A DNA stretch of 64,000 nt from positions 3,288,501 to 3,352,500 of the forward strand of contig OZ018409.1 in the NCBI GenBank assembly GCA_963969595.1. The letters run 5' to 3'. The stretch is from Neckera pumila (taxonomy: Eukaryota > Streptophyta > Bryopsida > Hypnales > Neckeraceae). Of the stretch, positions 37,401 through 48,624 are shown piece by piece. Within the stretch, counting starts at the first letter, position 1; the number at the start of each line of letters is the position of its first letter. The notes beneath the pieces are model-generated. The model searched no databases. It saw only the letters and a program-made list of their open reading frames with translations, and was not told the origin of the DNA. The position numbers were made by a program, and so were the translations under genes.

Positions 37401-38403
37401 CTATCGGCAGAGCTTGAGACTCTTAAAAAAAGAGGCGATCTCACTCTTCCGGTAGGGTCTGGTAGCAAGACACGTAGGAAAATTCTCCGGTTGCTCTATC
37501 CATAGCTTGTACGCCACGCCACCAGCCTCCAGCTTCTGAGCCAGGTTAAGCAACTGCGTTTCGCCCTTCACTTCCAGCGTCACCTACAAACAAGAACGCA
37601 ACCCTAATCACTGTCCAAATGCCAATCCCCAAAGACGGTAGTTCGTTTTCTAGCTAAATATCGTCCGATTTCAACAATTTCTTCGGCCTACCTAAAACCC
37701 CATGGGAATCCTTCTAGCCAATATTCAATGAAAATTTGTTGGAAAATGCCAGAAATCGTGTTGTCGCAACCAAAACACCAAAAAATTTACGCAATTTGGC
37801 ACCCTCAAACAAATTCTCGGAGCCACCCCAGCGAAAAATGAAAATACATAGCCCAAAGAGAAAAGCAGAGTGCAAAAATGCGATTACCGTGTGCATACTA
37901 TCGAGATTTTCAATCCCGCAGTACTCCGCCGTGCTAGGGTTATCCTTGTGAAGGATGATGGCCGCGACGGCCGCATGGCACCCTTGCGAAATCACACTCC
38001 CAAGGGGCCACTTGAGCGTCTCTACCAAATCCTTCCGAAGCACAATGTACTGCACAATGGGATCGGCTTTCGTCACCTCAGCTGCCGCCGCTGCTGTTTC
38101 CATGGAGCTTCTCGCAGCTACTGAAAATCGGGACGAGAATGAAGGAACCCCAGTCTCATCAACTCTGCTGAAACGTGAACTTCTGCTCCTGATGTGGAGA
38201 CCTGGCCCGTCAGCGTGCTTGGAAGCTCGAACCTCAAACCCTAGGATTCGAAGGACGCGCAGATCATTTGAGTAGCAGCGCAGCAAAGTGGCAATGCGAG
38301 GGGAAGTAGGCAACAATGAGAGACGCAGACAGAGGTGGGCAGTCGAAGAAAGACGAGAATTCTGAAGCACATGGGAGGTGATCATGGTATCCTGAGCCTG
38401 CAC
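37401..38403 (-). CDS. PTRHD1-like PTH2-domain protein, two exons
   Basis: Belongs to the peptidyl-tRNA hydrolase 2 fold, PTRHD1 subgroup; whether this subgroup hydrolyses peptidyl-tRNA is not settled. Exon 1 38403-37888 and exon 2 37583-37401 join in phase (GT/AG) for 232 aa. The core starts at about residue 114 with VQYIVLRKDL and WPLGSVISQGCHAA, the conserved PTH2 strand and helix. Exon 2 supplies LEAGGVAYKLWIEQPENF and the closing TRPYRKSEI helix. About 100 residues precede an internal Met101 (38103). They are rich in Ser, Arg and Leu and poor in acidic residues, as in a plastid or mitochondrial transit peptide; a cytosolic form from Met101 is possible. Transcribed convergently with RPL10. 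Confidence 0.88.
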
Positions 38404-40399
38404 TACAAAACCCTAAAAAAAATCTCTGAGGAAATTCTTGAGCTCATCACCGACTCAAAGCTTTGTACGAATCCTTCAAGAAATTTCAGAAGATTGCAAA
38501 TTTGAAACAAAGAATCAAATGAGACGCCGTCTCCAAATTTCTGAAGCCCGGATTTCGACAACGTGTAGGGTTTTTGTAGACGTGGTATCAATATCTGAAT
38601 TTTTCCGTGGACAGGGGCAGGTTATCAATCTCGTACTGCTGTGCTTATACCCGGCTTGCACTATATTGTGTGTGTGAGAGGAATTAGCGTCACCCTAGAA
38701 AATTAGTGTCACCTCAAAATTTTATTTTTGAGGAAATTGGCACGGTACAATAATATTTCTATGTGAACTAATTATGAATAGTGTGAATTTCATGGATTTT
38801 TGGGATACATCATTATATGCGAATAATTCAATTGTTGTGTCTTGAATTAATAACGCTAGCTTGCACTAATTCTGAAATTATTTGCATTTGCTAGGGGCAC
38901 TAATGTAGTAGTTCACAATGTTTTAAATAAATTTAGCACAGAATGGTCTGCACTATTTGCATACTACTTCAAATTTAGTGATTTGGCATTCAACTTCTAT
39001 CCAACTCTCATGTGATGTCATCCAATGGTTCACACTATTTAGATCAATTTCATCGAAAACAACCCAAATTTTTGCAAGCAGGATCTAGTTCAATTTAAAC
39101 TCTTACACTAATTGAAGTAAATTTGTCTACTTCTTTTCCTTGCAATTATCATAGGCCAATGGATTTTTAATAAGTTTATTTTATTTTGAATTACAAATTT
39201 GAATTTAAAATATGATTTTACTTTATTTAATATATAATAATAGATGACTATAAATATACAACCTCAGGATTTCAATCCATATACCGACTAACCAAATGTC
39301 GATTAATTTGAAATGTCTTGTACTACCAAAAAATAGATGAGATAAGATATACAATTTTTAACAAGAAAGCTTTATTGTTGATTTCAAATATTAGAGTGTG
39401 TAAGTATTTTTTTATGCCACCTCTTAAGCACTTCTTAAGAAAATAATAGATGTTAGGCAACTCAAGGATTTTAATTTTTACACACATGATTTGGTATTTC
39501 TTGCATATAGATAACCTATAGGAATGCTTTGAGGTAAATTTAAAATGCATGATGTACTATTAAATTACCAATTTAGTAGTGTAAATTTCAAATGTAATGT
39601 CAAGATTAATGAATTATGGTTCTTATGATCGATAGGGAGAAAGATTTCATCTTACAATAAACTCAAACATTCATTAATACTTCTTTGATAAATCATAGTA
39701 TAGAACTTGAAGAAAATCAACATGAATAGGCTATTGCAAGAAACACTTGTCTTATTTTGCATCTCATATTGTAGGCCAATTGTATATAGACACATAACTT
39801 TAGAATTCTATTTGAATTGCCATAAAAATTTTATCAAGGATGCACAAATAAAATATAGTTTTGTTAGTTTTTTGGAGGATACTTTTCATAAATGATATAA
39901 TTATAAAATAGTGCTCTACATTTGGCAAATGTTTAACTATATGGAAGGTTTGTTGCATTCAGCAATTGAGGGAGTTAATACTTTTGAGTACCCTTTATTG
40001 AATTACAACTTGAAATTTCTGTAGCCTTATCTCATGACCCCCTCATTCTTTCATATAGAAGGGTTTCAAAAATAGCATTGCAAAATGCCTTAAATTCTTG
40101 CTTGAAGAGGTTTCCAACTCAAGGATTTTGGTGGTTCATGAATGACTGCAAATTCAACTTTTTTTGGTCACACGCATTCTAGGAAAGTTTAAAATGGTGT
40201 CCACAATATTTTCCATAAATAGTAGCCATAATTTTTTCAATTTCTTCACCAATCATAGCAAAAGCAATAAAGTACAAAATTGGCCGTTTCGAAGTGCAAA
40301 CAATCTAAGACATTTATTTTATTTTTAATCTTGTCCTTGTGATCTTATCTTCTAAGGTTAAATGAAGCTAGAGTTAATATAATATAACATCAAATGACA
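38404..40399. other. AT-rich intergenic region
   Basis: 38404-38700 is the likely promoter of the PTRHD1-like gene. Beyond it no gene or repeat was recognised; short frames lack splice or family support. Confidence 0.4.
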
Positions 40400-40403
40400 T
40401 TAA

Positions 40404-41334
40404 TCCCTACATGACCAAGGGATGTTTTTTGGGCATTTATCAATTTTGAGTAGGCATTTGTGATCTCGTTTTTTGACCCTATGGTTAAAATTATATGCAT
40501 AGATGCACACGAGGATTGCCTTCAATGCATGACAAATTTCATACAATTTAGATTAATAATGGTTATAAAGTTATGTCCAATTTAGGCTTTCTGTTCTCAA
40601 TTCGAGCAAGTCAAGCGAAAAAAAAAACTTTTGATGTTTGAGTGGGTTTTTTCTTGAATTTTTCTTATGGATTTCCAACTAAATTTCAAAGAAATTCATC
40701 AACTTGAAAAGATTTTGAGGCATATACATTTTTCTAGAAAATTATTGAAAGATAAACAATGCACGTGCAAAGTCATGAAAAAAAGCTTTATTCAAAGTTT
40801 CAAGGTAAATCTCTTATAATTGGCAAGTTTTTTTACTTTGAAATTTTGACACAATATACTCCAATGAATAAGCTATATGATGTTATGGTTGGATTAGAAA
40901 AATTAATCAAAATAAAAAAAAATTCTAGCTTCCCGGATTAAGATTGAAAATGCATTTCGCCCTACCATGTGATTCTTCAATTACTTATCTAAATTGGGCA
41001 AAAAAAAAGTGCACTAGAAAGCTTGTATAGTAGAACCTTTCTAAATTAATCAGCCTCGGACAGATTTCAAATGGTCTGACAAGATTATATTAGGAAGGTT
41101 TATTAGCTTATGGAAGGTCATTTTTGGTCATAACCTTTGTTATTGGGAAAACTCTTGGACGGGTTTGATAAATTACCTTACAGAGGTTTATTAACTTATG
41201 GAGGATTAACTTAAGGAGGTTCTATTGTAATATGACACATGCTATCCAAAAAAATTAAAATATTTTTTGACTTTGCAATGGATTGCCTAAAAAACAAAAA
41301 AAAGCCCAATATGTACTTCTTGATCCTTTAGGGA
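40404..41334. mobile_element. Diverged family 1 element, copy G
   Basis: 931 bp between TTAA (40400-40403) with start TCCCTACATGACCAA and end GATCCTTTAGGGA. The size equals that of the intact copies, but the right TTAA is lost (TATG). Likely an old copy. Confidence 0.5.
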
Positions 41335-41481
41335 TATGTGGTGGTAAGTTTGGTTTAATTGTTGAGCCAAACAACTTGGCAAGGCAATGAATCAGAATTG
41401 TCCTTGGGTCTTCCTGCATTTGGGAAGCAAAAGTACCCCAACTAAATGTTTAAAAATGTTATGAAACCAATCCATATTACT

Positions 41482-41741
41482 TACATAAATAGTGAATTTG
41501 AATTGCCTTCATAATTAGGTTGCCTAATCCTAGAGAAGTTGTCTTGTGTTACCTCATGACTCATTGCTTGTCCAGATGGAGGCACAAGCCATTCTCTAAT
41601 CCCAAGCCATAAATCAATACACCAACCCATGCAGCACATGTTTTCCACATCATTGCATCCTTCTACATAAACTGTGATATTGATCTACTGTAGAATGTCG
41701 ATATATTAGTGTGGGGCAACCTAATTTCCCTGTCTAGTGTA
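41482..41741. mobile_element. Family 3 MITE, copy 2
   Basis: Begins TACATAAATAGTGAAT, ends with GGGGCAACCTAATTTC and TAGTGTA. The interior 'gcttgtccagatggaggcac' is shared with copies 4431 and 55154. About 260 bp. Confidence 0.65.
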
Positions 41742-41984
41742 CATAATATGAAAACGAATCCAAATTACCAATGTTATGAAAACCAATCCAAATACCCTAC
41801 ATAATATCACTACTCAACCCCAAAATAATTATATGGTTTGAAAAAACTAGTTAAAATAAGCTCAAATATCTGTCAAAAAGCAATGGTACTGTGTGATTAC
41901 AGTATGTGTTACACTATTACGTACTTGCAATATGTGTACTATTATAGTACAAGACCATAAAAAATTGTTATTAGCACATTTGTT

Positions 41985-42630
41985 TTCTTCTAGTGCAATT
42001 CCAAATTGAGCTCATTTTTACTAGTTTTTTCAAACCACAATTGTTTGGGAAGCCTTAGTTGTCTCTTCAATAGTACAACTATTGCAAAAAGGTCTTGCTA
42101 TGGTATAAGCTTAGAGCATGGTCACCCTTATTAGCCCCATTTTGCATACTCAAATTTTCCATCTAATTTGGAAGGGCCTTCAATTTTCATATCCCTTACC
42201 CTTGCTCACCAAACATCATCCATAAATAGTCAAGTAACTACTCATCAAGTAGAATAAAGAATAAAGCAACTAAATTGAGGATGAATAGGGATTTCAAGGG
42301 TCATTGCTTGACACGCTAGGCTTGAGTGTGTGGAGAATATTGTAGGGGCCTATAGTGTTTTTCATTCACATTAATTTGAAGATTGTTTGACTACTAATGT
42401 GTAAGGGTGACCATGCTTTTACATAGTCCTATGATTGAAGTCCCATGATTTGTCAATCTTATGATTAAATTGTCGCTTTTAGAGCGAAGTACCTTAGTGC
42501 AATTCCAAATTGCTTTTATTTTTATTAGTTTTCTCAAACCGTAAAACTAATTTGGAAGCTATAGGTGTCCCTCGGCAATGCAACTAACTTATTGCAGAAA
42601 AGAGCTCATACTAACTTATAGTATAAGCTT
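41985..42630 (+). repeat. Spaced direct duplication
   Basis: 41990-42115 and 42497-42632 align ('tagtgcaattccaaattg', 'ttttctcaaacc', 'gtataagct'), about 505 bp apart. 'gattgaagtcccatgattt' also occurs at 42430 and 42866. Non-coding. Confidence 0.55.
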
Positions 42631-42838
42631 TTTTTTTTTTTTTTAACCTGGAGTTTATTCCAAAACAAATAGCGGAAGCCAAGAGCAAGGCCTTGGAGAA
42701 AAGCAACCAAAGAAAAATACAAGCTAAATTACATGAAGAAAACGCTTGCGGGTTTCTTCATGTTCCACAAAATGGTTCTTCCATTTTGTGAACCAAAGAA
42801 TGATGATTGCAGCCATGTGTTGTTGAACTTTTTGATTG
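42628..42838 (-). mobile_element. 5'-truncated LINE fragment
   Basis: Flanked by TAGTATAAG direct repeats (42619-42627 and 42839-42847). Has a poly-T run (42629-42644), the A-tail of a minus-strand insertion, preceded by an AATAAA-like signal. The remaining minus-strand frame ends with a WFTKWKNHFVEHEETRKRF-type segment (stop at 42724-42726). It resembles the region after the zinc-binding domain of plant LINE reverse transcriptases, a match made from memory only. Confidence 0.6.
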
Positions 42839-42892
42839 TAGTATAAGTTTTTGTAGTCTTGTGATTGAAGTCCCATGATTCAAGGACAATCT

Positions 42893-43110
42893 TCAACTCA
42901 AGAAGTTTACAGTACCCGAGGTTGACATAGCCAAGATCAAAAGATAGCATGATAAGAGCATTGCCACCCATTCATGGGGAAGCTCCCCAGCCCGGGCTAG
43001 GGCGTGGCCGGCCTCCAAAACATCTCCCATTGTGCACCTGGTCAAGGAAGGAAGGAGCCCAGTCATGCCAAAAGGGGTACTGGAAACCATAGAACCCCGT
43101 CCCCTCCAAG
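42893..43110 (-). other. GC-rich island with 65-codon frame
   Basis: Unusually GC-rich for its surroundings. The minus-strand frame includes LTRCTMGDVLEAGHALARAG. Not recognised. It could be another transposon fragment or part of an older insertion next to the LINE piece. Confidence 0.25.
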
Positions 43111-43313
43111 CGTGTTGATTGAGGAAGTTTAAGGTGTCAGTTCTTATTTTATTGTGCTTCCGTATTCTTTGCCCTTGTTGGCTTGTAAACGCAATGATGG
43201 GGCGTTTTAGGCTAGCGCGTGAACACGAGAGTTTTCCTTTTGTATATATATTAACAAAGGGTGCCTGATCCTAAAATGAGAACTTTATGGAGTGTCTTTG
43301 GAATTCCCAATAA

Positions 43314-43531
43314 TCACTATAAGAACCCGCGTTTTAGGTGACGAGCCCTGATTTTTCTTGACAAATTTTTGTAGACATTCAATGCGTCAAACCCATGTTT
43401 TTTGCCAACAAAAATGTCCAATGTAACATCAATGTTAACACAAAAATATGATTTTTTTGTATTAGACGTCCACAAAAATCCGTCAAGGAAGATCAGGGCT
43501 CGTCACCTAAAATGCGGGTTTCTTATAGTGT
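43314..43531. mobile_element. MITE with CACTATAAG ends
   Basis: About 217 bp. Starts CACTATAAGAACCCGCGTTTTAGG and ends with the inverted copy; the long terminal repeats include 'gacgagccctgat'. TAA flanks both sides if the element is taken as 43314-43531 (Harbinger-like). The CACTATAAG terminus instead suggests CACTA, whose 3 bp duplication would then not match. Confidence 0.7.
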
Positions 43532-43769
43532 TAATGGTAGCAGTGGTAAACATCAAACAAATACCAGGCATGTTGTAGACAATGCAAAAGGAGATTCAAT
43601 TTTCAACATCAACTTGGCACTGAGTAGCCAAGGCTTGTAATTACCATGTAATAAAAAAATTGAAATAAAAAGACTTTGCAAATCATTTATTTTCTGACAT
43701 ATGTAATTTATTTTCTTCTCCTATGCTGTTCAAAAGTTTCAATCTTCATTCAAGCAAAAGTAGAGAAAA

Positions 43770-44254
43770 GAAAGTTAAAAAAGTTTGGTAAAAAATTATA
43801 TTCTAAATCTTAAAGAAAATCGAAGGAAATTGAAGTATGCTTGAGGTTGCTTGAGGTGTGCTTGAGTCCCACCTCAAGCACACCTCAAACACACCTCATT
43901 GCATTTGAATAGAAAAAGATTAAAAAAAAGTTTGTTAAGAAATTATACTCTAAATCTTAAACAAAATAAAGTGTGCGTAAGGTGGACCTCAAGCACACCT
44001 CAAGCACACTTCATTATATTTGAATAAAAGAAAATTTTAAAAATTTTAATAAAAAATTCTATTGTAAATCTTTAAAAAAATAAAGTGTGCTTGAGGTGTG
44101 CTTGAGGTCCACCACCAGCACACCTCAAGTACAACTCATTGCATTTCAATTAAAAAATAAAAATAAAAGTTTGGTCAAACTTTTTATTGTAAGTCTTAAA
44201 GAAAATCAAAGGGTGCTTGAGGTGTGATTGAGGTGCTTGAGGTGTGATTGAGGT
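43770..44254 (+). repeat. Tandem array with CTCAAGCACAC inverted repeats
   Basis: Four degenerate units of about 115-145 bp. Each has an AT-rich part ('tctaaatcttaaagaaaat') followed by 'gtgcttgaggtg' and its reverse complement 'cacctcaagcac', so each unit can form a stem-loop. Non-coding. Confidence 0.75.
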
Positions 44255-44516
44255 ACCTATCTGGATAAAGGGAGACCCAGGAGGTGTAGGGCCCCGGCCA
44301 CCCATTTCTTTAGCCTTATTTTGGGGGGAATGGGTGGTGATGCTCTAAGCAGGATTGTGATCGCCATGCCCAAGAGGGAAAGGATCCTTGGGACCAGCAA
44401 TCTCAAAAAGGGTGCAAGTTTTTAAGCCAAATGTTCATTTTGGGAAGATTTTTTTCATGCATCAATCAAGGCATGAAAAAATCAAGTAGAAACTAAGCTA
44501 AATTGCAGAATGTTAA

Positions 44517-44758
44517 ATCCTCCTGTCTTTTGTGGGCCCTACGGGCCAAATTTACCTTGGAAAAAACACAAGAATTTTTTATTTGCCACAAACTTTTTTT
44601 TTGCAGAATCTGAATTCATATTTGCAATCAGAGTCTCCAAATTAGCTAGGGTGGGGCTAGTAAGTATCCCTAGACACGGCTCAAATATAGGATTTTTTTT
44701 TATTGTTACCTTCAAGAATCCCAAATTACCTTGTTGGGCCCACAAAGGACGGGGAGAT
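44517..44758. mobile_element. Family 2 TTAA MITE, copy 1
   Basis: 242 bp after TTAA 44513-44516. Left end ATCCTCCTGTCTTTTGTGGGC; right end GGGCCCACAAAGGACGGGGA. The right flank is TTCA, a decayed TTAA. Confidence 0.7.
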
Positions 44759-46172
44759 TTCATAACATTGTTAACTGGGTCTAATACTTCCCTCCAGGTG
44801 GAGGTATTATTCCCCCTAAGATGCCTACGGGGAGACTTAAGTTAAAGACCAATGGCAATTTGATTGGGTGTGCAACCTGGCATGCTGTCAATGCTGTCAG
44901 TGATTGTTATGTAATTCGCTAGGAGACTTCTGTCTTGGAGGGAGCAAAAGGGACCCGCCCAGGGAAGGTTAATTATGTTATGTTAACATGTTTCAGCTAA
45001 ATTTAGCCAATTTTTGGGATCGCTGCTCGGGGCTTTAGTTTGGAGTTCTTATGTCCATCAGGGTTGAAAGGAAGCTGCTGGTCCACCAGGAAAACAGACA
45101 ACCACCTCAGTCTATTGCTAAGGGCCGGTTTATACTTGGGGCCAGATTGAAGGCCGGCCAAAACTCTCCAAGTTTGAACCAATAGGATCACTCAATTTCT
45201 CTCAATCCGGCCCAAGGGTTTTATACTTGAGGCCGGATGGAACCATCACTCATCCTATGTGTCGCCTTAGATGGCATGATTTTGGCGCCAAACCATCCGG
45301 CTCCAAGGGAGCAATTTGGACGAGGTTTTGGGTGGCCCAAACTCCCATATTGGGCCGGATGGAGCCCCTCCATTGGATTGTACAAATCTCCACCGTTTAT
45401 TCTTTTGTTTTCTTTTTTTTATTACATGTTTTCAAGAAACTTCCTTCCATCTGCATTGCTAAAATTTTGGGGCTCTGCTGTCAGTCCCAGGCTTGCTCAA
45501 TTTAGCTAGCTGCATGTACAGTAATATGTCAAGAAGCAAATTATCACCCTGTTATTCAGAGGCTTAATTAGCTGAAGTTGTAAGACCTAGCAAGTTGATC
45601 AACGTTGTTAAATATTTGATTGAGTTTGTAACCTGAATTATTTTATTGTAAGAAGAAAATGAAAATTTTCAAATATTAAACAGTTGACAATAAAATAATT
45701 TTGGTTAAACTGAATTGATTTGAGTTTTGATTTCAGTACCACATTTTACCTAATGTAACAATGTACCAAAAAGAGGGAACCAGCCATTTGGTCATTAATT
45801 AACAGCCCCCTCCCTTGTAAAAAACAAGAGCCACTGATTTTTTAGAAAAAAAAATTACAACCCCCCCACAACCGTTGATCTCAAAAAAAAATTTGGATAT
45901 ATATACGTGCTTTTATACGATACAGATATGGTACAGATGGTACAAATACGGTACAAATACGGTACAGATAGGAATACGTACTTGGGAACACATATCCCAT
46001 ATTGATTGTAAGAGAACCTGGTTCTGAAAATTACAAAGAAGGGGAGGGGAGGGGGAAGGTTTAGGAAAAAATTTAATTAAAATTTTTTTAATTAAAAATG
46101 TTTGTGTGTGTGTGTGTGGTGGTGGAGTGTAAATAAGAAGGAAAAAATTAATAAGGACATAACACTCAGTAG

Positions 46173-46280
46173 CTCTACAGTGATGGTGTGGTATATTCTA
46201 CACCCCAATAGTGTTTCATCAGTAACTACTGATGAATTAGAGAGGTGGAGGATGTAGAGGCACACCATCACTGTAGAACC
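46173..46280. mobile_element. Small inverted-repeat insert
   Basis: Ends CTCTACAGTGATGGTGTG and its inverse, about 108 bp, inside the Harbinger-like element. Confidence 0.55.
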
Positions 46281-46318
46281 AAGGCAACATCAACACATGC
46301 TCCTGAATGTTATGGAGG

Positions 46319-46357
46319 TTTGAGCTCATTGTGACAGTTTGTCACAATGAGCTCAAA
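46319..46357. other. Perfect 18 bp hairpin, 3 nt loop
   Basis: Arms 46319-46336 (TTTGAGCTCATTGTGACA) and 46340-46357. A T-run does not follow, so there is no case for a terminator. Confidence 0.85.
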
Positions 46358-46955
46358 AGAGACACTTGTGTCTCATACTGACATGTAACAATAAGGCCAC
46401 TTTCCAACTGGAAATCAAGCACATTGATTAAATACTGATATATAATCTGTGTTTCCGCACACTAATTAAAAATAAGACATAATCTATGTTTGGTTTAGTA
46501 GTGTGATTATTTTCAAACCCATGTAGTGACATGACCAAAATTATTTTTATTATAAGAAGAAAAACAAAAAGTTTCAAAAAAAATAAAAAATTCACTTCTT
46601 CATTTTTGAACTAGGAAAAATAGGAATAGAAAGGACAAATTTATTTAATAAATGAAAAAAAATCTCTTTTCTTTACAATAGAATAAATTTTAAAAAAAAG
46701 AAAAATTAACAAATAAACTCTTATATTTTTTTAAATAGAAAAGAACGAAAGATAAAGGAAAACATGCATAATTTTTTCAATGCTCAATTAAAATTCCAAT
46801 TGGATGGAAGAATCGGAAATTCGGCCCTAGAATCCGGCCCAAGGGCTTTACATTAGTTGGGTCTGGATGGAAGAATTGGGACCGGATTGAGGGCCGGATT
46901 GAAGGCAAATCCAGCCGGCCTTCCATCCGACCCTAGGCCAAGTATAAACCGGCCT

Positions 46956-47451
46956 TAAGTAATACAGAGTAAATCATTTGTGTCATGAGACGGACGTCAC
47001 GGACCCTGGATGAGGTGGTCAAAGAACTGGATCCCTACACTTTGCGGGATATTCAACCTTTTTTTCTCGCAAACTTTGGTCATTGTCTCGTCCACCCACT
47101 CTTGGTTCTCCTTCATCACAAAACCATTATTCCAATCGTTTTCAATCACCAATCACGTGGCAAAAGATCTGTCTCCTTTGAGGCATGCGCTAATTGTGGA
47201 TGGAGTTCTCAAAAAGGAGCACTTGTCTTTCTTTCCAATGACATGAATGTAACTTATAAATCACGTAGATTACATTCATTTCCCCCAAGAAGAAAATCAA
47301 GAGGCTGGAACTCTTTGAATGAGTAAGTTATATTCACTTATTCAGCTCGTTGATTGGAATTTGACGAGCCTTGCAGTTTGACATCAATGCAGGTTTGGGT
47401 GGTGGTCCACAAAATTTGGAATTTGAAAAGTAAAGTAACATAGGCAGGATG
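46956..47451. other. Intergenic with uncertain frames
   Basis: Overlapping plus-strand frames at 46985-47326 and 47010-47246 show weak coding character but no recognisable family or splice context. Confidence 0.3.
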
Positions 47452-47455
47452 TTAA

Positions 47456-47696
47456 ATTGTGCCATCCGTGGTGGGCCATGCGGGCCAAATTTACCCGGGG
47501 AAAATGCAGGGATTTTTTATTTGCCACTCAAAAAAAATTGCAAGTTCTAAATTCATATTTGCAATCAGAGGCCCCAAATTAGCTAAGAGGGGCTAGAAAG
47601 TATCTATAGGCACAACTCAAATATAATTTGTTTGTTTTACTTTTATCCTCAAGAACCCCCAATTTATCCTGTTGGGCCCACATTTGATGGCACGAT
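47456..47696. mobile_element. Family 2 TTAA MITE, copy 2
   Basis: 241 bp, TTAA at 47452-47455 and 47697-47700. Ends ATTGTGCCATCC and GATGGCACGAT. The right TTAA is shared with family 1 copy D. Confidence 0.85.
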
Positions 47697-47700
47697 TTAA

Positions 47701-48620
47701 CCCCTAAAGGACCAACATGCGTTTTTTGGCCGTATAGAATTTTTGGGCAGGTACGTACGACTAGAGATTTCTATATTTTTGGCTGAAATTTTAGTAGAAG
47801 GTTGGGGCAAGGAATATCTTTCATATGCACCAAATTCCACGACATTTGGAAATACAAGTCAAAAGCTATGGCCTAATATGTTACTTTTTTTCGTAACTAG
47901 GCAGTCCGAGCAAATCAGAAAAAATCTCTTTTTACAAAAACAAAAATTTGAAATTGGTTTTCTAGAATTACATAAAAAGCTTTGAATCATCTCATTTTGA
48001 TCAATGAGTCAAAAGTTATGAAGATTTTAAGTTTGCGGGCAAGTATAGACTCTCTATTCTAAAATAAAGTTTGAAGTCCTTTATCTTACTCAATTTTCAA
48101 TATATTTTGAAAAAAATAAAATCCTAGGATGTAGATTATTTATTACAACATTGCCACCATTGGGATTGGCATTTTTCAATTCCATAATTAAATTCTTGAC
48201 AATTTTGTATTTTGCATAATTCTCTACTACTATCTACTCACTATTTTTTTCCTATATGTTGTACAATTCCAAATGAAGTGAAAATTTTCAAGCATGTAGC
48301 TAACTTGTTTAGGAAAAGAATCCAAAGAAGCACCATCATTTTGGACATTTTTTCATCAAAAAGTGAGTTTGTGAAGTGCTGCTGCCCTCTTTTTTGCAGG
48401 GCCAAAAAAATGGTTTTACTGAATTTGAATGCATATATCTTGCAATCCACGTGATGGAAATTCCTGAAATTTTTAACATATGTTCTCAAGTCACCATACT
48501 ACAAGATCCTACAATTACATGTATTAAAAAAAAGTTTTTTTTTCAAAAATTGGATACTTGTACTAAAAATGGCAGTTTTCGAGCGTTTTTGGTGAGAACA
48601 TAGTCATGGAACTTTAGGGG
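47701..48620 (+). mobile_element. TTAA-flanked family 1 element, copy D
   Basis: 920 bp, TTAA at 47697-47700 and 48621-48624. Ends CCCCTAAAGGACCAACATG and GAACTTTAGGGG. The interior aligns with copy E (52303-53227) in the same orientation and copy A in reverse. The open frames of about 80 codons are not shared between copies. Confidence 0.85.
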
Positions 48621-48624
48621 TTAA

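Larger units (their letters stand above)
45122..46955. mobile_element. Harbinger-like non-autonomous element
   Basis: 1,834 bp with 18 bp terminal inverted repeats (GGGCCGGTTTATACTTGG; one mismatch at the first base) and TAA on both sides (45119-45121 and 46956-46958). Many subterminal GGCCGGAT/ATCCGGCC motifs lie in the first and last 250 bp. No transposase frame. Confidence 0.7.

Noticed and set aside
43770..44254. CRISPR-like array
   Set aside because: Units are degenerate with AT-rich related linkers, not constant repeats with unique spacers, and the genome is eukaryotic.
46319..46357. Strong hairpin as a transcription terminator
   Set aside because: Eukaryotic context, no adjacent gene and no T-run; more likely transposon-derived.
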